A DNA stretch of 64,000 nt from Microbispora siamensis (GCF_016863095.1 NZ_BOOF01000010.1:1-64000); one strand, 5' to 3'; numbered from the stretch's first letter, positions 38,165 to 47,128 are shown. Notes: generated from the sequence alone by a model not told the origin. Numbers and translations are program-made.

Positions 38165-39013
38165 TCAGTTCGTGAGCGTGGCCGCCAGCAGTTCGCGGAA
38201 CGCGATCGGCTTACGCCCGAGCAGCTCCCCGAGGGCGGGGCCGACCTCGGCGAACTCTCCCCGGCGGCTGGCCTCGAACATGCCCAGCAGGAACCGGGCC
38301 TGCGGCTCGGCCACGCCGCGCGCCACCATGCCCGCGACCCACTCGTCGTCCGGGACGGTGACGCGAGTGATCTCGCGTCCCGTCAGGTCGGCGGCGATCG
38401 CGGCGACGTCCGCGAGGTCGAGTGAGTCGGGACCGGTCAGCGGCGGCGTGATCCCGTCGAGCCGGCCCTCCTGGGTCAGTGCGACGGCGGCCACCTCGGC
38501 GAGGTCGGCGTGGGCCGTCCAGGAGACCGGGCCGTCCTCCGGCGCGACGAGCGTGCCGGACTCGAGCGCCTGACCGGCGAACTGGAGCGCGGTAGCGGCG
38601 TAGAAGCCGTTGCGCAGCGCGGTGAACGCGACCCCGGCTGCGCGCAGGTCCTGCTCCGTCTCGGCGTGGGACGGCATCGGCAGGAAGGGCGAGGCCGGGT
38701 TCGCGCCCATGTGGCTGGTGTAGAGGACACGCTCGGCGCCCGCGGCCGTGGCGGCCTCGATCGCCGTACGGTGCGGGCGGGCGTCCGCCGGGCCGGAGAC
38801 GATGAGCACCTGTGACGCGCCCTCGAACGCGTACGCCAGGCTCGCGGGGTCGTCGAAGTCGCCCTGCCGGACGCGTACGCCGAGGTCCACGAGGTCCTGG
38901 GCCTTGAGGGGGTCGCGGACGCTGACGCCGATCCGCTCGGCGGGGATGCGTGCGAGCAGGTGCTCGACGACGCCACGGCCGAGCTGACCGGTCGCTCCGG
39001 TGATAACGATCAC
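38165..39013 (-). CDS. NmrA/QorB-like NAD(P)H-binding oxidoreductase
   Basis: A 282-residue atypical SDR. The N-terminal TGATGQLGRGVVEHLLARIP binds NAD(P)H; VLIVSGPADARPHRT, LYTSHMGA, LRNGFYAATAL and DDEWVAGMVARGV match quinone oxidoreductase 2 (QorB)-type proteins. Divergent from a TetR regulator across 84 bp carrying an inverted repeat, the typical self-regulated arrangement. Probably reduces quinones or related electrophiles. Confidence 0.88.
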   Translation of the reverse strand: MIVITGATGQLGRGVVEHLLARIPAERIGVSVRDPLKAQDLVDLGVRVRQGDFDDPASLAYAFEGASQVLIVSGPADARPHRTAIEAATAAGAERVLYTSHMGANPASPFLPMPSHAETEQDLRAAGVAFTALRNGFYAATALQFAGQALESGTLVAPEDGPVSWTAHADLAEVAAVALTQEGRLDGITPPLTGPDSLDLADVAAIAADLTGREITRVTVPDDEWVAGMVARGVAEPQARFLLGMFEASRRGEFAEVGPALGELLGRKPIAFRELLAATLTN

Positions 39014-39026
39014 GATTCACTCCTTG

Positions 39027-39045
39027 CTATCGATGATAACGATAG
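39027..39045. promoter_or_regulatory. Candidate TetR operator
   Basis: CTATCG-ATGATAA-CGATAG is a perfect 6-7-6 inverted repeat between the QorB-like and TetR genes. A further CGATAG half-site and TATCG lie nearer the TetR start. This suits autoregulation by the adjacent TetR protein. Confidence 0.5.
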
Positions 39046-39097
39046 AACGCTAACACTGGAAAATCGACGATAGCACCACGCTGATATCGTTGGAATC

Positions 39098-39820
39098 GTG
39101 AGCGATCCGGAGAGTGAGGCGGCGAGTGGCCGCGACAGGACGCGGGCGCACATCGTGTCGGTCGCGGCCCGGCTGCTCGCGAGCGGCGGGCGCGACGCCC
39201 TCTCGACCAGAGCGGTGGCCTCGGCGGCGGGGACGCAGGCGCCGACGATCTACCGGCTGTTCGGCGACAAGGAGGGCCTGCTCGACGCGGTCGCCGAGTA
39301 TGGCTTCAGCTCCTATCTGCAGGACAAGAAGGCGAGCCCGCCCGCCGACGATCCGGTCGAAGCCTTGCGGGCCGGATGGGACCTGCACGTCGGGTTCGGG
39401 CTGGCGAACCCCGCCTTGTTCTCGCTCATGTACGGCGACCCCACGCCGGGACGGCGGTCGCCCGCCGCCGTCGCCGCCTTCCGCATGCTCGGCGAGCGTA
39501 TCCACGCCATCGCCGCCGCCGGCCGGTTGAAGGTCGGCGAGCGCCTGGCGGCCGACCTCCTGCACGCCGCGGGCTGCGGCACGGTCTTCACGTTGCTCGC
39601 ACTGCCCGAGGAGCGGCGTGACCCGCGCCTGTCGGAGGTGGCCCGCGACGCGGCGATAGCCGCCATCACCACCGACGCCCCCGCGGTCGAAACCCCCGGA
39701 CCGGCCGCGGCGGCGATGGCGCTGCGCGCCGCGCTGCCGGACGCCACGGCTCTCACCGACGGCGAACGCCACGTGCTCGGCGAATGGCTCGACCGCCTCG
39801 CCGCGGACGGATCCGGCTGA
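39098..39820 (+). CDS. TetR/AcrR family transcriptional regulator
   Basis: A 240-residue TetR regulator, GTG start. The HTH is RTRAHIVSVAARLLASGGRD, then LSTRAVASAAGTQAPTIYRLFGDKEGLLDAVAEYG. The C-terminal domain (60-200) resembles the TetR-C group with PALFSLMYGDPTPGRRS. Divergent from the QorB-like reductase, which it is likely to repress. It ends 18 bp from the convergent terpene-synthase fusion gene. Confidence 0.92.
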   Translation: MSDPESEAASGRDRTRAHIVSVAARLLASGGRDALSTRAVASAAGTQAPTIYRLFGDKEGLLDAVAEYGFSSYLQDKKASPPADDPVEALRAGWDLHVGFGLANPALFSLMYGDPTPGRRSPAAVAAFRMLGERIHAIAAAGRLKVGERLAADLLHAAGCGTVFTLLALPEERRDPRLSEVARDAAIAAITTDAPAVETPGPAAAAMALRAALPDATALTDGERHVLGEWLDRLAADGSG

Positions 39821-39838
39821 GGTCTCGGCAGGCCGGGG

Positions 39839-41860
39839 TCAGCGGGCCGCGCCGGTCTCCGCGTACTCCACCAGAAGTTCCCGGCGCAGCCGGGCCAGGT
39901 GCGTCCCGCCGTCGGTGGACGACGAGCTGTAGCGGTCGACGTCGTGAAGGGCGCGCCAGCCCGGAAGCCGATCCCGGATGATCCGCAGGATTCCGATGAC
40001 CGGCACGGCGTCTGCGCCGCCCGAGGCGGGCCGCAGGATGGCCGGCCCGGAGGTGAGTATGGCGTCCACTTGGGCGTACCCGTCCTCGATCTGGCGGGTC
40101 ACCTCGTCGATCGCTTCCTGCCTGGTGCAGCCGGCCTCTTGGCGGAGCACCCTGACAAGGTTGTAGGGAGTGCCGGCGGCCTCGTCCTGATCCAGGGTCC
40201 GCAGGTCGTTCTCCGCGAGCACGGTGGCCGAGCCGAGGTCCAGCAACCGCCGCAGAAGCGGATGGTCGCGTACGGACGGCTTGAACTCGCCGCCACATGT
40301 GATCTCGAAGGCGTCCAGGAAGACGGGCACCCCGGCGCTCCCCAGGCGCAGCGGGAACTGGTCGCGCAGGCTGGGGACGAACCCACTGAGTCGGTGGCAT
40401 GCCTCGCGCTCGGCCGCGTCCAGCCAATCGAGCAGGTGGCCGATGGCCCGCGTCCGCCACCAGGGCGGCTGCGTCAGGCGGATCCGCTCCCATGCCTGGG
40501 CCAGAGCCGTGGCGACCGCTCCACCGGTCGGCGGGGTGTCGTCGAGCCCGCCGATGAGTGTGGCGAGCCGGTGGCGCATCTGGGCGGCCTCCGCGTGGTC
40601 CGCGAGACCCGGCTCGTCGAAGAGGTCGTCGAGCACGATGCACACCAGCATCCACCGGGCCAGGGTTTCGAGCTGGTCGGCGTCGGCGCCCGGCCATATC
40701 AGCGCGGTGGCCGCGGCCATGCCGCTCCATCGGGGGTGGCGGGTCTCCTCCGGTGTGGCGGCCAGCCCGGTGTCCAGCAACCAGGCGTCCAACCGGTCCT
40801 GCACCAGCCGAACCAGGACGTCGCCTTGAGCGGAAGCGGGGGAGGGGGCGGGAGAGGGCGCGGGCACGGTGGCGGTAGCCGGGCCGGCCTGTCTGACGGA
40901 GCCCATGACCGACTGCACGTAGTCGGTCAGCGCCTCTCGTGACCCAGGATCGCCGACGCCCCGCAGCCGCCGAAGGGCCGCCTCCGCCTGCTCGTCGGCG
41001 ACCTTCCGGGCTTCCTCCACTGCTCCGCAGGACAGGACCAGTCGCCGTGCGCGCTCGGCCTCGGCCGTCGTCAGGCCGCGACGCAGCAGCCGGGCGAGCG
41101 CGGGTTCGCAGGCCAGGGCCCTGATCACGGGGAGTGTGTAGACGCCTTCGACGAGGTCGGAGTTGACGGGTTTCCCGAGCTCCCCGGTCGTGGCGGTCAG
41201 GTCCAGGATGTCGTCGCGCACCTGGTAAGCCATGCCGAGATGCCAGCCGAACCGTGCCATGGCCTCCTCCGCCTCCGGGTCCCGCCCGGCCTGCATGGCG
41301 CCCAGCCGGCAGGCGAGGGACAGCAACTCGGCCGTCTTGGCGCCGGTCACCTCCAGGTAGGCATCCTCGGTGCGGGAGAGCAGGAAGCGGTCGGCGGTCT
41401 CGGCGATCATCCCCGAGCAGATGTGCTGGACGGCCTCGGCGGCCACCAGTGCCTCGCGCTCGCCCAGCTCGGCGACGATCCGGCTGCCGTTGATGAACAG
41501 GAGGTCACCGGCCAGGACCGCCAGGCGTGCGCCCCAGACGCTGTTGACGCTCGGCCGGCCCCTTCGTTGCCGCGCGTCGTCGATGACGTCGTCGTGATGA
41601 AGCGATGCCATGTGCAGCAGCTCGACGGCGGCCGCGGCCTTCACGGCGCGGACGTCGGCGGCCCGCTCCGGGCCGGCGAGCACGTAGTACGACAGCAGTG
41701 CCAAGGTGGGCCGGATCAGGTGGCGGTGACCGGCCGGCTGCCTGGTCAGCGCCGTCAGATCAGCGCGGCTCGGCACGTCCGCCACGCCGACGATCTCGCG
41801 GACCCGTTCCAGGTCGGACTCCAGGGCGGGAAAGACACGGGAAACGATCTCAGATGTCAT
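39839..41860 (-). CDS. Fusion of polyprenyl diphosphate synthase (N) and class I terpene synthase (C)
   Basis: A 673-residue bifunctional protein. The N-terminal half (about 1-325) is an E-type polyprenyl diphosphate synthase: first Asp-rich motif DDVID at 90-94 in LHHDDVIDDARQRRGRP, second DDILD at 216-220. A Pro/Ala/Ser linker spans about 328-346. The C-terminal half is a class I terpene synthase: DDLFDE (411-416), an NSE-like triad in NDLRTLDQDE (551-560), Arg499, and a C-terminal RY pair (643-644). Fungal fusions place the synthase first, so this order is reversed. The start at 41860 has AGGAG upstream. Last gene after an ABC permease (20 bp apart). Residues before DDVID suggest a chain longer than FPP, but the product is unknown. 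Confidence 0.92.
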   Translation of the reverse strand: MTSEIVSRVFPALESDLERVREIVGVADVPSRADLTALTRQPAGHRHLIRPTLALLSYYVLAGPERAADVRAVKAAAAVELLHMASLHHDDVIDDARQRRGRPSVNSVWGARLAVLAGDLLFINGSRIVAELGEREALVAAEAVQHICSGMIAETADRFLLSRTEDAYLEVTGAKTAELLSLACRLGAMQAGRDPEAEEAMARFGWHLGMAYQVRDDILDLTATTGELGKPVNSDLVEGVYTLPVIRALACEPALARLLRRGLTTAEAERARRLVLSCGAVEEARKVADEQAEAALRRLRGVGDPGSREALTDYVQSVMGSVRQAGPATATVPAPSPAPSPASAQGDVLVRLVQDRLDAWLLDTGLAATPEETRHPRWSGMAAATALIWPGADADQLETLARWMLVCIVLDDLFDEPGLADHAEAAQMRHRLATLIGGLDDTPPTGGAVATALAQAWERIRLTQPPWWRTRAIGHLLDWLDAAEREACHRLSGFVPSLRDQFPLRLGSAGVPVFLDAFEITCGGEFKPSVRDHPLLRRLLDLGSATVLAENDLRTLDQDEAAGTPYNLVRVLRQEAGCTRQEAIDEVTRQIEDGYAQVDAILTSGPAILRPASGGADAVPVIGILRIIRDRLPGWRALHDVDRYSSSSTDGGTHLARLRRELLVEYAETGAAR

Positions 41861-41880
41861 GGATGCTCCTGACGGGGGAT

Positions 41881-42669
41881 TCAGGCGGAAACCGTCGCCG
41901 GCCCGCCCGCCGGCCGGTGTACGCGCGTGCGGCCGGCGAAAGCGGAGATACCGAGGGCCGCCGTGCCCAGTGCCCAGCACACGGCGGGGGCGACGGCGCT
42001 CCAGGGCACCGTGTCCAGGGCCACCGCGGCGACCGCGCCCTGCATCGGCCCGTAATCGGGCAGGTAACGCACCAGGGTGCCGGCCGCGGCCGGGGTGGCG
42101 AGCGGGCTCTGCAGGGCCAGGTCGACCGAGCAGATCACGGTGACGAGGACCAGACCGGCCAGGTCACTGGTCAGCACGGCGGCCAGCACGATGCCGATCC
42201 CCCCGTAGATCAGCGCCCCGCCGAACAGGGCGGTGGCGAGTAGCAGGGGCTGAGCGGGCCGGTGGGTCAGGCAGATCAGACCGGTCGCGTACGTCGCGAC
42301 GCAGAGCGCGACCATCACCAGGGCGGTGAGCTTCGCCGCGATCAGGGACAGCTGGGGGAAACCCGACCGCACCAGCCGGCGATCGAAGGACGCCGAGTTC
42401 ATCGTGGTCACGAACATCATGAACCCGGTGATCAACGCCAGGATCTGCAGCGCGCCGGCGAGCTGGTTGAGCACGTTGGCCGGCAGGGTGACGACCCGCT
42501 CTGCGGCGCGGACGTGGAACGGCAGCGCGATCTCCAGGGACAGGGCGTAGATGAGGATCGCCCACACCGGTATGAAGACCACAATGATCACGAGAGCCAG
42601 CCGGTTGCGCAGATGCTGCACGAGCGTCATGCACACGGCGGTGGCGTAACAGTCCCAATGGCGTCTCAT
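41881..42669 (-). CDS. ABC transporter permease
   Basis: A 262-residue membrane protein with about six segments (LALVIIVVFIPVWAILIYAL, LAGALQILALITGFMMFVTT, LTALVMVALCVATYATGLIC, ALFGGALIYGGIGIVLAAVL and two more). It overlaps the ATPase gene by 4 nt (42666-42669), forming one ABC-2-type exporter. It is followed 20 bp downstream by the terpene synthase fusion gene. Plausible role: export of the terpenoid product or of a modified lipid; inference. Confidence 0.85.
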   Translation of the reverse strand: MRRHWDCYATAVCMTLVQHLRNRLALVIIVVFIPVWAILIYALSLEIALPFHVRAAERVVTLPANVLNQLAGALQILALITGFMMFVTTMNSASFDRRLVRSGFPQLSLIAAKLTALVMVALCVATYATGLICLTHRPAQPLLLATALFGGALIYGGIGIVLAAVLTSDLAGLVLVTVICSVDLALQSPLATPAAAGTLVRYLPDYGPMQGAVAAVALDTVPWSAVAPAVCWALGTAALGISAFAGRTRVHRPAGGPATVSA

Positions 42670-43319
42670 GGGGCACCAGTCCTGTCCGCGACCCCGGCGT
42701 CCACGCGTTCCTGCTCACGCAGCACGCCGCCCTCCAGCCGATGGAGCGTGTCGAGGCGGGCCGCGTCGTAGGCGAGGTGGGAGACCACCAGCACCGAGCG
42801 GCCACGCGCGCGCAGTTCCTCGGCCAGGTCCCAGAACCGGACGTACGTCTCCCAGTCGAAGCCCTGGTAGGGCTCGTCGAGCAGGAGCACGTCGGGGTCG
42901 TGCATCAGGGCCAGGACGAGGTTCAGCTTCTGCCGCGTGCCTCCGCTCAGCGTGGCGGGCCTGGCCCGGCGGGAGCCGGAGAACCGCAGCGCCTCCAGCA
43001 GCTCCTCGGCCCTGCGCAGGCTCTCCAAGCCGTAGGCGACCTGGAAGAACCGCAGGTGCTGCTCGACCGTGAACGCGTCGTGCAGCACCGTCTCCTGCGG
43101 GCAGTGACCGACGCGCCCGCGGTGGCGCACCGACCCGCCGTCCGGCCGCAGGTCGCCCGCGAGGACGCGCAGCAGTGTGGTCTTGCCCGCGCCGTTCTCC
43201 CCGACGATCCCCACCACCCGGCCGGGCGGCAGATCGAGATTCACTCCATTCAGGACCGGGCCGCCCCGGTAGCTCTTCCGTACGTCCCGCACTCGCAGCA
43301 CGGGCTCATCCGACGGCAT
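42666..43319 (-). CDS. ABC transporter ATP-binding protein
   Basis: A 217-residue ATPase: Walker A GENGAGKTTLLRVLAG, signature LSGGTRQKLNLVLAL, Walker B VLLLDEPYQGFDWE, and a switch His in VVSHLAYDAARL. The start at 43319 (MPSDEPVL) fits the family; longer in-frame starts read into the secreted-protein gene upstream. Coupled to the permease gene. First gene of the exporter/terpene synthase operon. Confidence 0.9.
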   Translation of the reverse strand: MPSDEPVLRVRDVRKSYRGGPVLNGVNLDLPPGRVVGIVGENGAGKTTLLRVLAGDLRPDGGSVRHRGRVGHCPQETVLHDAFTVEQHLRFFQVAYGLESLRRAEELLEALRFSGSRRARPATLSGGTRQKLNLVLALMHDPDVLLLDEPYQGFDWETYVRFWDLAEELRARGRSVLVVSHLAYDAARLDTLHRLEGGVLREQERVDAGVADRTGAP

Positions 43320-43351
43320 GCAGCACCCTTCTCCACCCGGTCCCGCGTCGG

Positions 43352-44002
43352 CTACTTCGCTGTGTCCACGGCGATGAACGCGACCGTGCCGCTGGCCTGG
43401 ACGCTGCTCACGCCCTTGGTGGAGCACTGGCCGATGTCCGAGGTGGGAGCGGCCTTCCCGGCGATCCGCTTACCCTTCAGCTTTCCTTCGGTGACCTCGC
43501 CGACCAACATCATGTCGCCCGGGTTGTACGAGGCGATTCCGTCCATGTTGGGTCGGATCGTGGAGGTGCCCAACGTCTGGCCCTGGGCGTCCTTCCAGGT
43601 GACGGTGCCCGTGCCGGTGACGTTCTGGATGCCCGTGCAGGACGCCTGCCCGCTGCCCTGGAGGGTGGCCGTACCCGAGCGGATGTTGGGGAAGCTGCTG
43701 TCGGGAGAGGCGCAGTTGGTGAGCGTCAGAGTGCCCTTGGCCGTCACCGTGCGGGCCTCCTTGCCCACCGCCGGGTCGGCGGTGATCGGCTGGGCGCTGC
43801 TCGTGCTCATCGCGCACGTCAGCACGGTGTGGCCGCCCGGCTGCTTCGGCGAGGGGTCGGCGACCGGCCTGGTGCTCGTGCCGGTGCCGCCCGACGCGCC
43901 CTGGGCCACGGTAGGGGCGACCACCAGGGCCAGGCCCGCCACGGCCGCCGCGGCGGCGCCGACGCCGCAGGTCAGGTAGACGCGCGATCGAGAAACGTTC
44001 AT
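43352..44002 (-). CDS. Secreted protein of unknown function
   Basis: A 216-residue protein with a signal peptide: MNVSRSRVYLTCGVGAAAAA then hydrophobic VAGLALVVAPTVAQGA with likely AxA-type cleavage near residue 36. The mature part is Thr/Ser/Gly-rich with six Cys spread in pairs (LTCAM, LTNCAS, ASCTGI, GQCST), suggesting disulfides and a beta-rich fold. Ends 32 bp before the ABC ATPase start on the same strand. No named domain seen. Confidence 0.75.
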   Translation of the reverse strand: MNVSRSRVYLTCGVGAAAAAVAGLALVVAPTVAQGASGGTGTSTRPVADPSPKQPGGHTVLTCAMSTSSAQPITADPAVGKEARTVTAKGTLTLTNCASPDSSFPNIRSGTATLQGSGQASCTGIQNVTGTGTVTWKDAQGQTLGTSTIRPNMDGIASYNPGDMMLVGEVTEGKLKGKRIAGKAAPTSDIGQCSTKGVSSVQASGTVAFIAVDTAK

Positions 44003-44144
44003 GGACTTCCCCCCGGTTGATTGCTGTCAGCAAGATACTTATCACAATCAGTAACGGGATGGGCCGTGACTCAAGACGCTGTCGGCAGCGGAGCACACGG
44101 GCGCCATCGGGTGACCTACGACGTCCGGTCGTCGTTTCCGCTGG

Positions 44145-44867
44145 TCAGATCATTACGGTCATCGTGGCGGCGACCACTCGGAAACCGAGCCTCTCGTACA
44201 CGCGGCGGGCGGGGTTGCCCTCCGTGACGACCAGGCCGATGCCGGTCAGACCGTCCGCGCCGGCGTGGACCAGGGCGGTCGACAGCATGAGCGCGCCGAG
44301 GCCCCTCGGCGACCGGTCCGGGTGCCGGAAGACGTCCGCGATCCACGGTCCCCGATTCGAGTCGGTGACGAGAACGCCGCCCACGACCTCTCCCTCATCC
44401 CGTACGGCGAGGACGCTGCACGGAAGCAGCGGACCGATCTCCTCGCCGCTGAGGAGCGGAACGAGCTCCTCCTTCAGGGCCTTCTCGCCGTCTCGCGGAC
44501 GGTGGTCGGGATGGCCGGGCGGGTAGGCCGCGAACCACGCGGGGAAGATCTCGGCGGGCGACCGGTCACAGGGGACGATCCGGAAGCCGGCCGGAGCGGC
44601 GTCCGCGACCGGCCGGGCGATCGGCAGATCGCACCACATCACGTGCATGTGCCGCAGTAGCCGGGCGCCCCGGTCGAGCAGCGCTCGACCGAGCTCAGCC
44701 GGCGCGGAGACCGCCCAACCGGGCATCCGCGACGTGATCGTGTCCGCGGCTCCCGCGCCGATGTCCTCGATCGCGTACGCCCACGGGTTGCCGTCGCGGA
44801 CGCCCTCCAGGTAGCTGAACACCGGGACGCCGTCGGCGCCGAGCATTGTCCGCCGCTCCTCGGTCAT
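44145..44867 (-). CDS. GNAT family N-acetyltransferase
   Basis: A 240-residue protein whose C-terminal 90 residues are GNAT-like: VLAVRDEGEVVGGVLVTDSN, WIADVFRHPDRSPRGLGALML (CoA-binding R-G-L-G), and GLVVTEGNPARRVYERLGFRVV. The N-terminal 130 residues are less clear and may form a second degenerate GNAT half. The substrate is unknown. It lies 45 bp downstream of the XRE/DUF2975 pair on the same strand. Confidence 0.82.
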   Translation of the reverse strand: MTEERRTMLGADGVPVFSYLEGVRDGNPWAYAIEDIGAGAADTITSRMPGWAVSAPAELGRALLDRGARLLRHMHVMWCDLPIARPVADAAPAGFRIVPCDRSPAEIFPAWFAAYPPGHPDHRPRDGEKALKEELVPLLSGEEIGPLLPCSVLAVRDEGEVVGGVLVTDSNRGPWIADVFRHPDRSPRGLGALMLSTALVHAGADGLTGIGLVVTEGNPARRVYERLGFRVVAATMTVMI

Positions 44868-44912
44868 ACCGTGAGGTTCGCGCAGCCCGGCCCGATCGGC
44901 AACCGGTCGAGG

Positions 44913-45131
44913 TCACGCGTCGTCGTCCTCGGCCTCCCAGCGCAGCAGGTCTCCCGGCTGGCACTCGAGCGCCTCGCAGAGCGCGGCGAGCGTCGAGAAG
45001 CGCACCGCCTTGGCGCGGCCGTTCTTGAGCACCGCCAGGTTGGCGGGCGTGATCCCGACGCGGTCCGCGAGCTCGCCCACGGACATCTTCCGCTTGGCCA
45101 GCATGACGTCGATCTCGACGAGGATCGGCAT
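44913..45131 (-). CDS. Small XRE-type HTH regulator (Cro/CI, YozG-like)
   Basis: A 72-residue HTH protein: MPILVEIDVMLAKRKMSVGE, then LADRVGITPANLAVLKNGRAKAVRFSTL and ALCEALECQPGDLLRW. This is the helix-turn-helix partner regularly found beside DUF2975 membrane proteins. Its ATG at 45131 overlaps the last base of the DUF2975 stop. Probably regulates the pair itself. Confidence 0.9.
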   Translation of the reverse strand: MPILVEIDVMLAKRKMSVGELADRVGITPANLAVLKNGRAKAVRFSTLAALCEALECQPGDLLRWEAEDDDA

Positions 45132-45457
45132 CAGATCACCTCGTCCAGCTCGGCCTGCATTCGCGCCGCCTCGATGTCGCGTGCGACGGCCTGGGCGAGC
45201 AGCATCCGCAGCACGAGCACGATGAGCGCGACCCCCAGGGCCGCCACGCCGGCCCCGCCTATCAGGAGGACCACGCCAGGTGGGACGGGCTCGCCCGGCG
45301 CCAGGACGGCCCCGAGCGCGAAGATCAGGAGGGCGGCCGCCACGAAAGCGCCGGTCACGACGTCCACCCACCGGAAGGCGGCGTGGGTGAACACCGTGCC
45401 GCGCCGCACCATGGTCACCAGCCGCCATACGCAGACCAGGACGACTTCCACCGTCAC
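45131..45457 (-). CDS. DUF2975 domain-containing membrane protein, N terminus unusual
   Basis: A protein of 108 residues from the GTG at 45457. It includes VCVWRLVTMVRRGTVFTHAAFRWVDVV, the DUF2975 signature, and two further membrane segments. Reading in frame upstream to CTG 45541 adds LASDLEELDPKYAYLRVPIL then AITVLGF, which matches the family but still lacks the usual first membrane helix. The CTG is 5 nt after the stop of the oxidase gene upstream. So either a rare CTG start is used or the N terminus is truncated. Coupled to the XRE gene. Confidence 0.7.
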   Translation of the reverse strand: MTVEVVLVCVWRLVTMVRRGTVFTHAAFRWVDVVTGAFVAAALLIFALGAVLAPGEPVPPGVVLLIGGAGVAALGVALIVLVLRMLLAQAVARDIEAARMQAELDEVI

Positions 45458-45545
45458 GAAGCCCAGGACCGTGATCGCGAGGATCGGGACGCGCAGGTAC
45501 GCGTACTTCGGGTCGAGCTCCTCCAGGTCGGAGGCGAGCAGTGCC

Positions 45546-47006
45546 CTAGACGCCCTGGGGGAGGCGGAACAGGCGGCCGGGGTCGTATGCCGCCTTGACC
45601 TGGGCCAGCCGGGCGGCGTTGGCGCCGTAGTACTGCTGCCGCCAGTCCTTGAGCTCCGGGTCGATGTAGTTCACGTACGCGTGGTCGCCGAAGTACGGCC
45701 GCATGGCGGCGTGGGCGGTCCGGGCCCAGCCGGCGGCGCCGGAGAAGTGGGAGTAGTACTGCACGCTGAACAGCGCCTTGCGGTGCGGGAAGGCGGTGGC
45801 GTCGGGGCGGACCCGGCCGACGGCGCCGCCGAGCGCGTCGAGCATCACCGAGTGCCGTCCCGGGGCGGCGACCTGGGCCAGCAGCGCCTTGATCCCGGCG
45901 GACGACAGCGGCGTGTAGGCGAAGTGCGACTTGGCCGAGAACGAGTCGCGCACGAGCTTCCCGCTCGGATTCTGCCCGGGAAGCGTGCCGGGACGGTGGC
46001 ACTGGGCCACGGACATCGACGCGCAGCCCGCCTCCACCATCATCGCGTGGTCGTACGCGGAGGTCGCGACGTAGCGGGTCGCAGGGCCCGAGCCGACGCG
46101 GTCGACGAGCTTCTGCAGCAGGTTCTCACATGCCGTCCTGCCGCCGAGGTAGAGGCCGCCGACCATCACATCGAGCGAGGGATCACGGTCGAGATGGCAG
46201 TTCGACCACATCGCGTCGGGGGCGGAGGGCGCCCACGCCTGCCATGCCTTCAGCACGGCCGCGGCCTTCGACCAGGGCCAGTGCAGGAAGAACAGGGTCA
46301 CGGAACGCGTCGGATGGGTCCGGAACGTGAACGACGTCGCCACGCCGAAGTTGCCGCCGCCGCCTCCCCGGGAGGCCCAGTAGAGGTCCGGGTGCGAACT
46401 CGGCGAGCAGGTCAGCACCTTCCCGTCCGCTGTGACGATCTTCAGGGACTCCAGCGCGTCGCAGGTCAGGCCGTACTGCCGCGACACCACGCCGATGCCG
46501 CCGCCCAGCGTGAGCCCGGCCACCCCGACCGTCGGGCAGGAGCCCGCCGGGATGCTGACGCCGTGCGCCGCAAGCTTGGCGTAGACGTCGACCAGGCGCG
46601 CCCCGGCGCCGACCGTGGCGTGGCCGCCCGAGTAGGACACGCCGCTCATCGGCGACACATCGACGACGAGCCCGCTGCCCGTGGACCAGCCCGCGTAGCT
46701 GTGGCCGCCCGACCGGGAGGTCACCGGCACGCCGTATCGCCGGGCGAACGCCAGGCACTCCGACACGTCCGCCGCCGTCGTGCAGTAGGCCACCCCGGCC
46801 GGGCGGGTGGAGTCGAAGGCCGAGTTGAACACGTGGCGCGCGTTGTCGTACGACGCGTCGCCGGGGCGGATCAGTTTGCCGTCCAGCCCTCGCCCGAGCG
46901 CGGACCAGTCGGCGGGACGGGGACCCGCGGCGGCGAAGGCCGTGCCGGAAAAAGCCGCGGCCCCGGCCAGGGCCGAGACGCGAAGGAAACTCCGTCTGTC
47001 GATCAT
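45546..47006 (-). CDS. Secreted FAD-binding oxidoreductase, berberine-bridge-like
   Basis: A 486-residue flavoprotein. The N terminus MIDRRSFLRVSALAGAAAFS is a Tat-type signal. The FAD domain has RSGGHSYAGWSTGSGL, where His is the usual covalent flavin site, and AGLTLGGGIGVVSRQYGLTC; the C-terminal BBE domain ends YVNYIDPELKDWRQQYYGAN. Enzymes of this family oxidise carbohydrates or secondary metabolites and yield H2O2. It stands apart from the terpene operon, but a tailoring role cannot be excluded. Confidence 0.9.
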   Translation of the reverse strand: MIDRRSFLRVSALAGAAAFSGTAFAAAGPRPADWSALGRGLDGKLIRPGDASYDNARHVFNSAFDSTRPAGVAYCTTAADVSECLAFARRYGVPVTSRSGGHSYAGWSTGSGLVVDVSPMSGVSYSGGHATVGAGARLVDVYAKLAAHGVSIPAGSCPTVGVAGLTLGGGIGVVSRQYGLTCDALESLKIVTADGKVLTCSPSSHPDLYWASRGGGGGNFGVATSFTFRTHPTRSVTLFFLHWPWSKAAAVLKAWQAWAPSAPDAMWSNCHLDRDPSLDVMVGGLYLGGRTACENLLQKLVDRVGSGPATRYVATSAYDHAMMVEAGCASMSVAQCHRPGTLPGQNPSGKLVRDSFSAKSHFAYTPLSSAGIKALLAQVAAPGRHSVMLDALGGAVGRVRPDATAFPHRKALFSVQYYSHFSGAAGWARTAHAAMRPYFGDHAYVNYIDPELKDWRQQYYGANAARLAQVKAAYDPGRLFRLPQGV

Positions 47007-47128
47007 GGTCGTACTCCCGAGGTGGTGATCTACCTCGTTGAGACGCTCATGGAACCGGTCCGGTTGGTTACAAGCTCATCACTTCGTTCCTATACGCAGG
47101 GCCTCCTCTCCGCAGAGGACGGGAGGCG

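Noticed and set aside
47095..47128. Terminator after the MatB-like gene (CCTCC...GGAGG)
   Set aside because: The arms are only six or seven bases with mismatches; too weak to claim.
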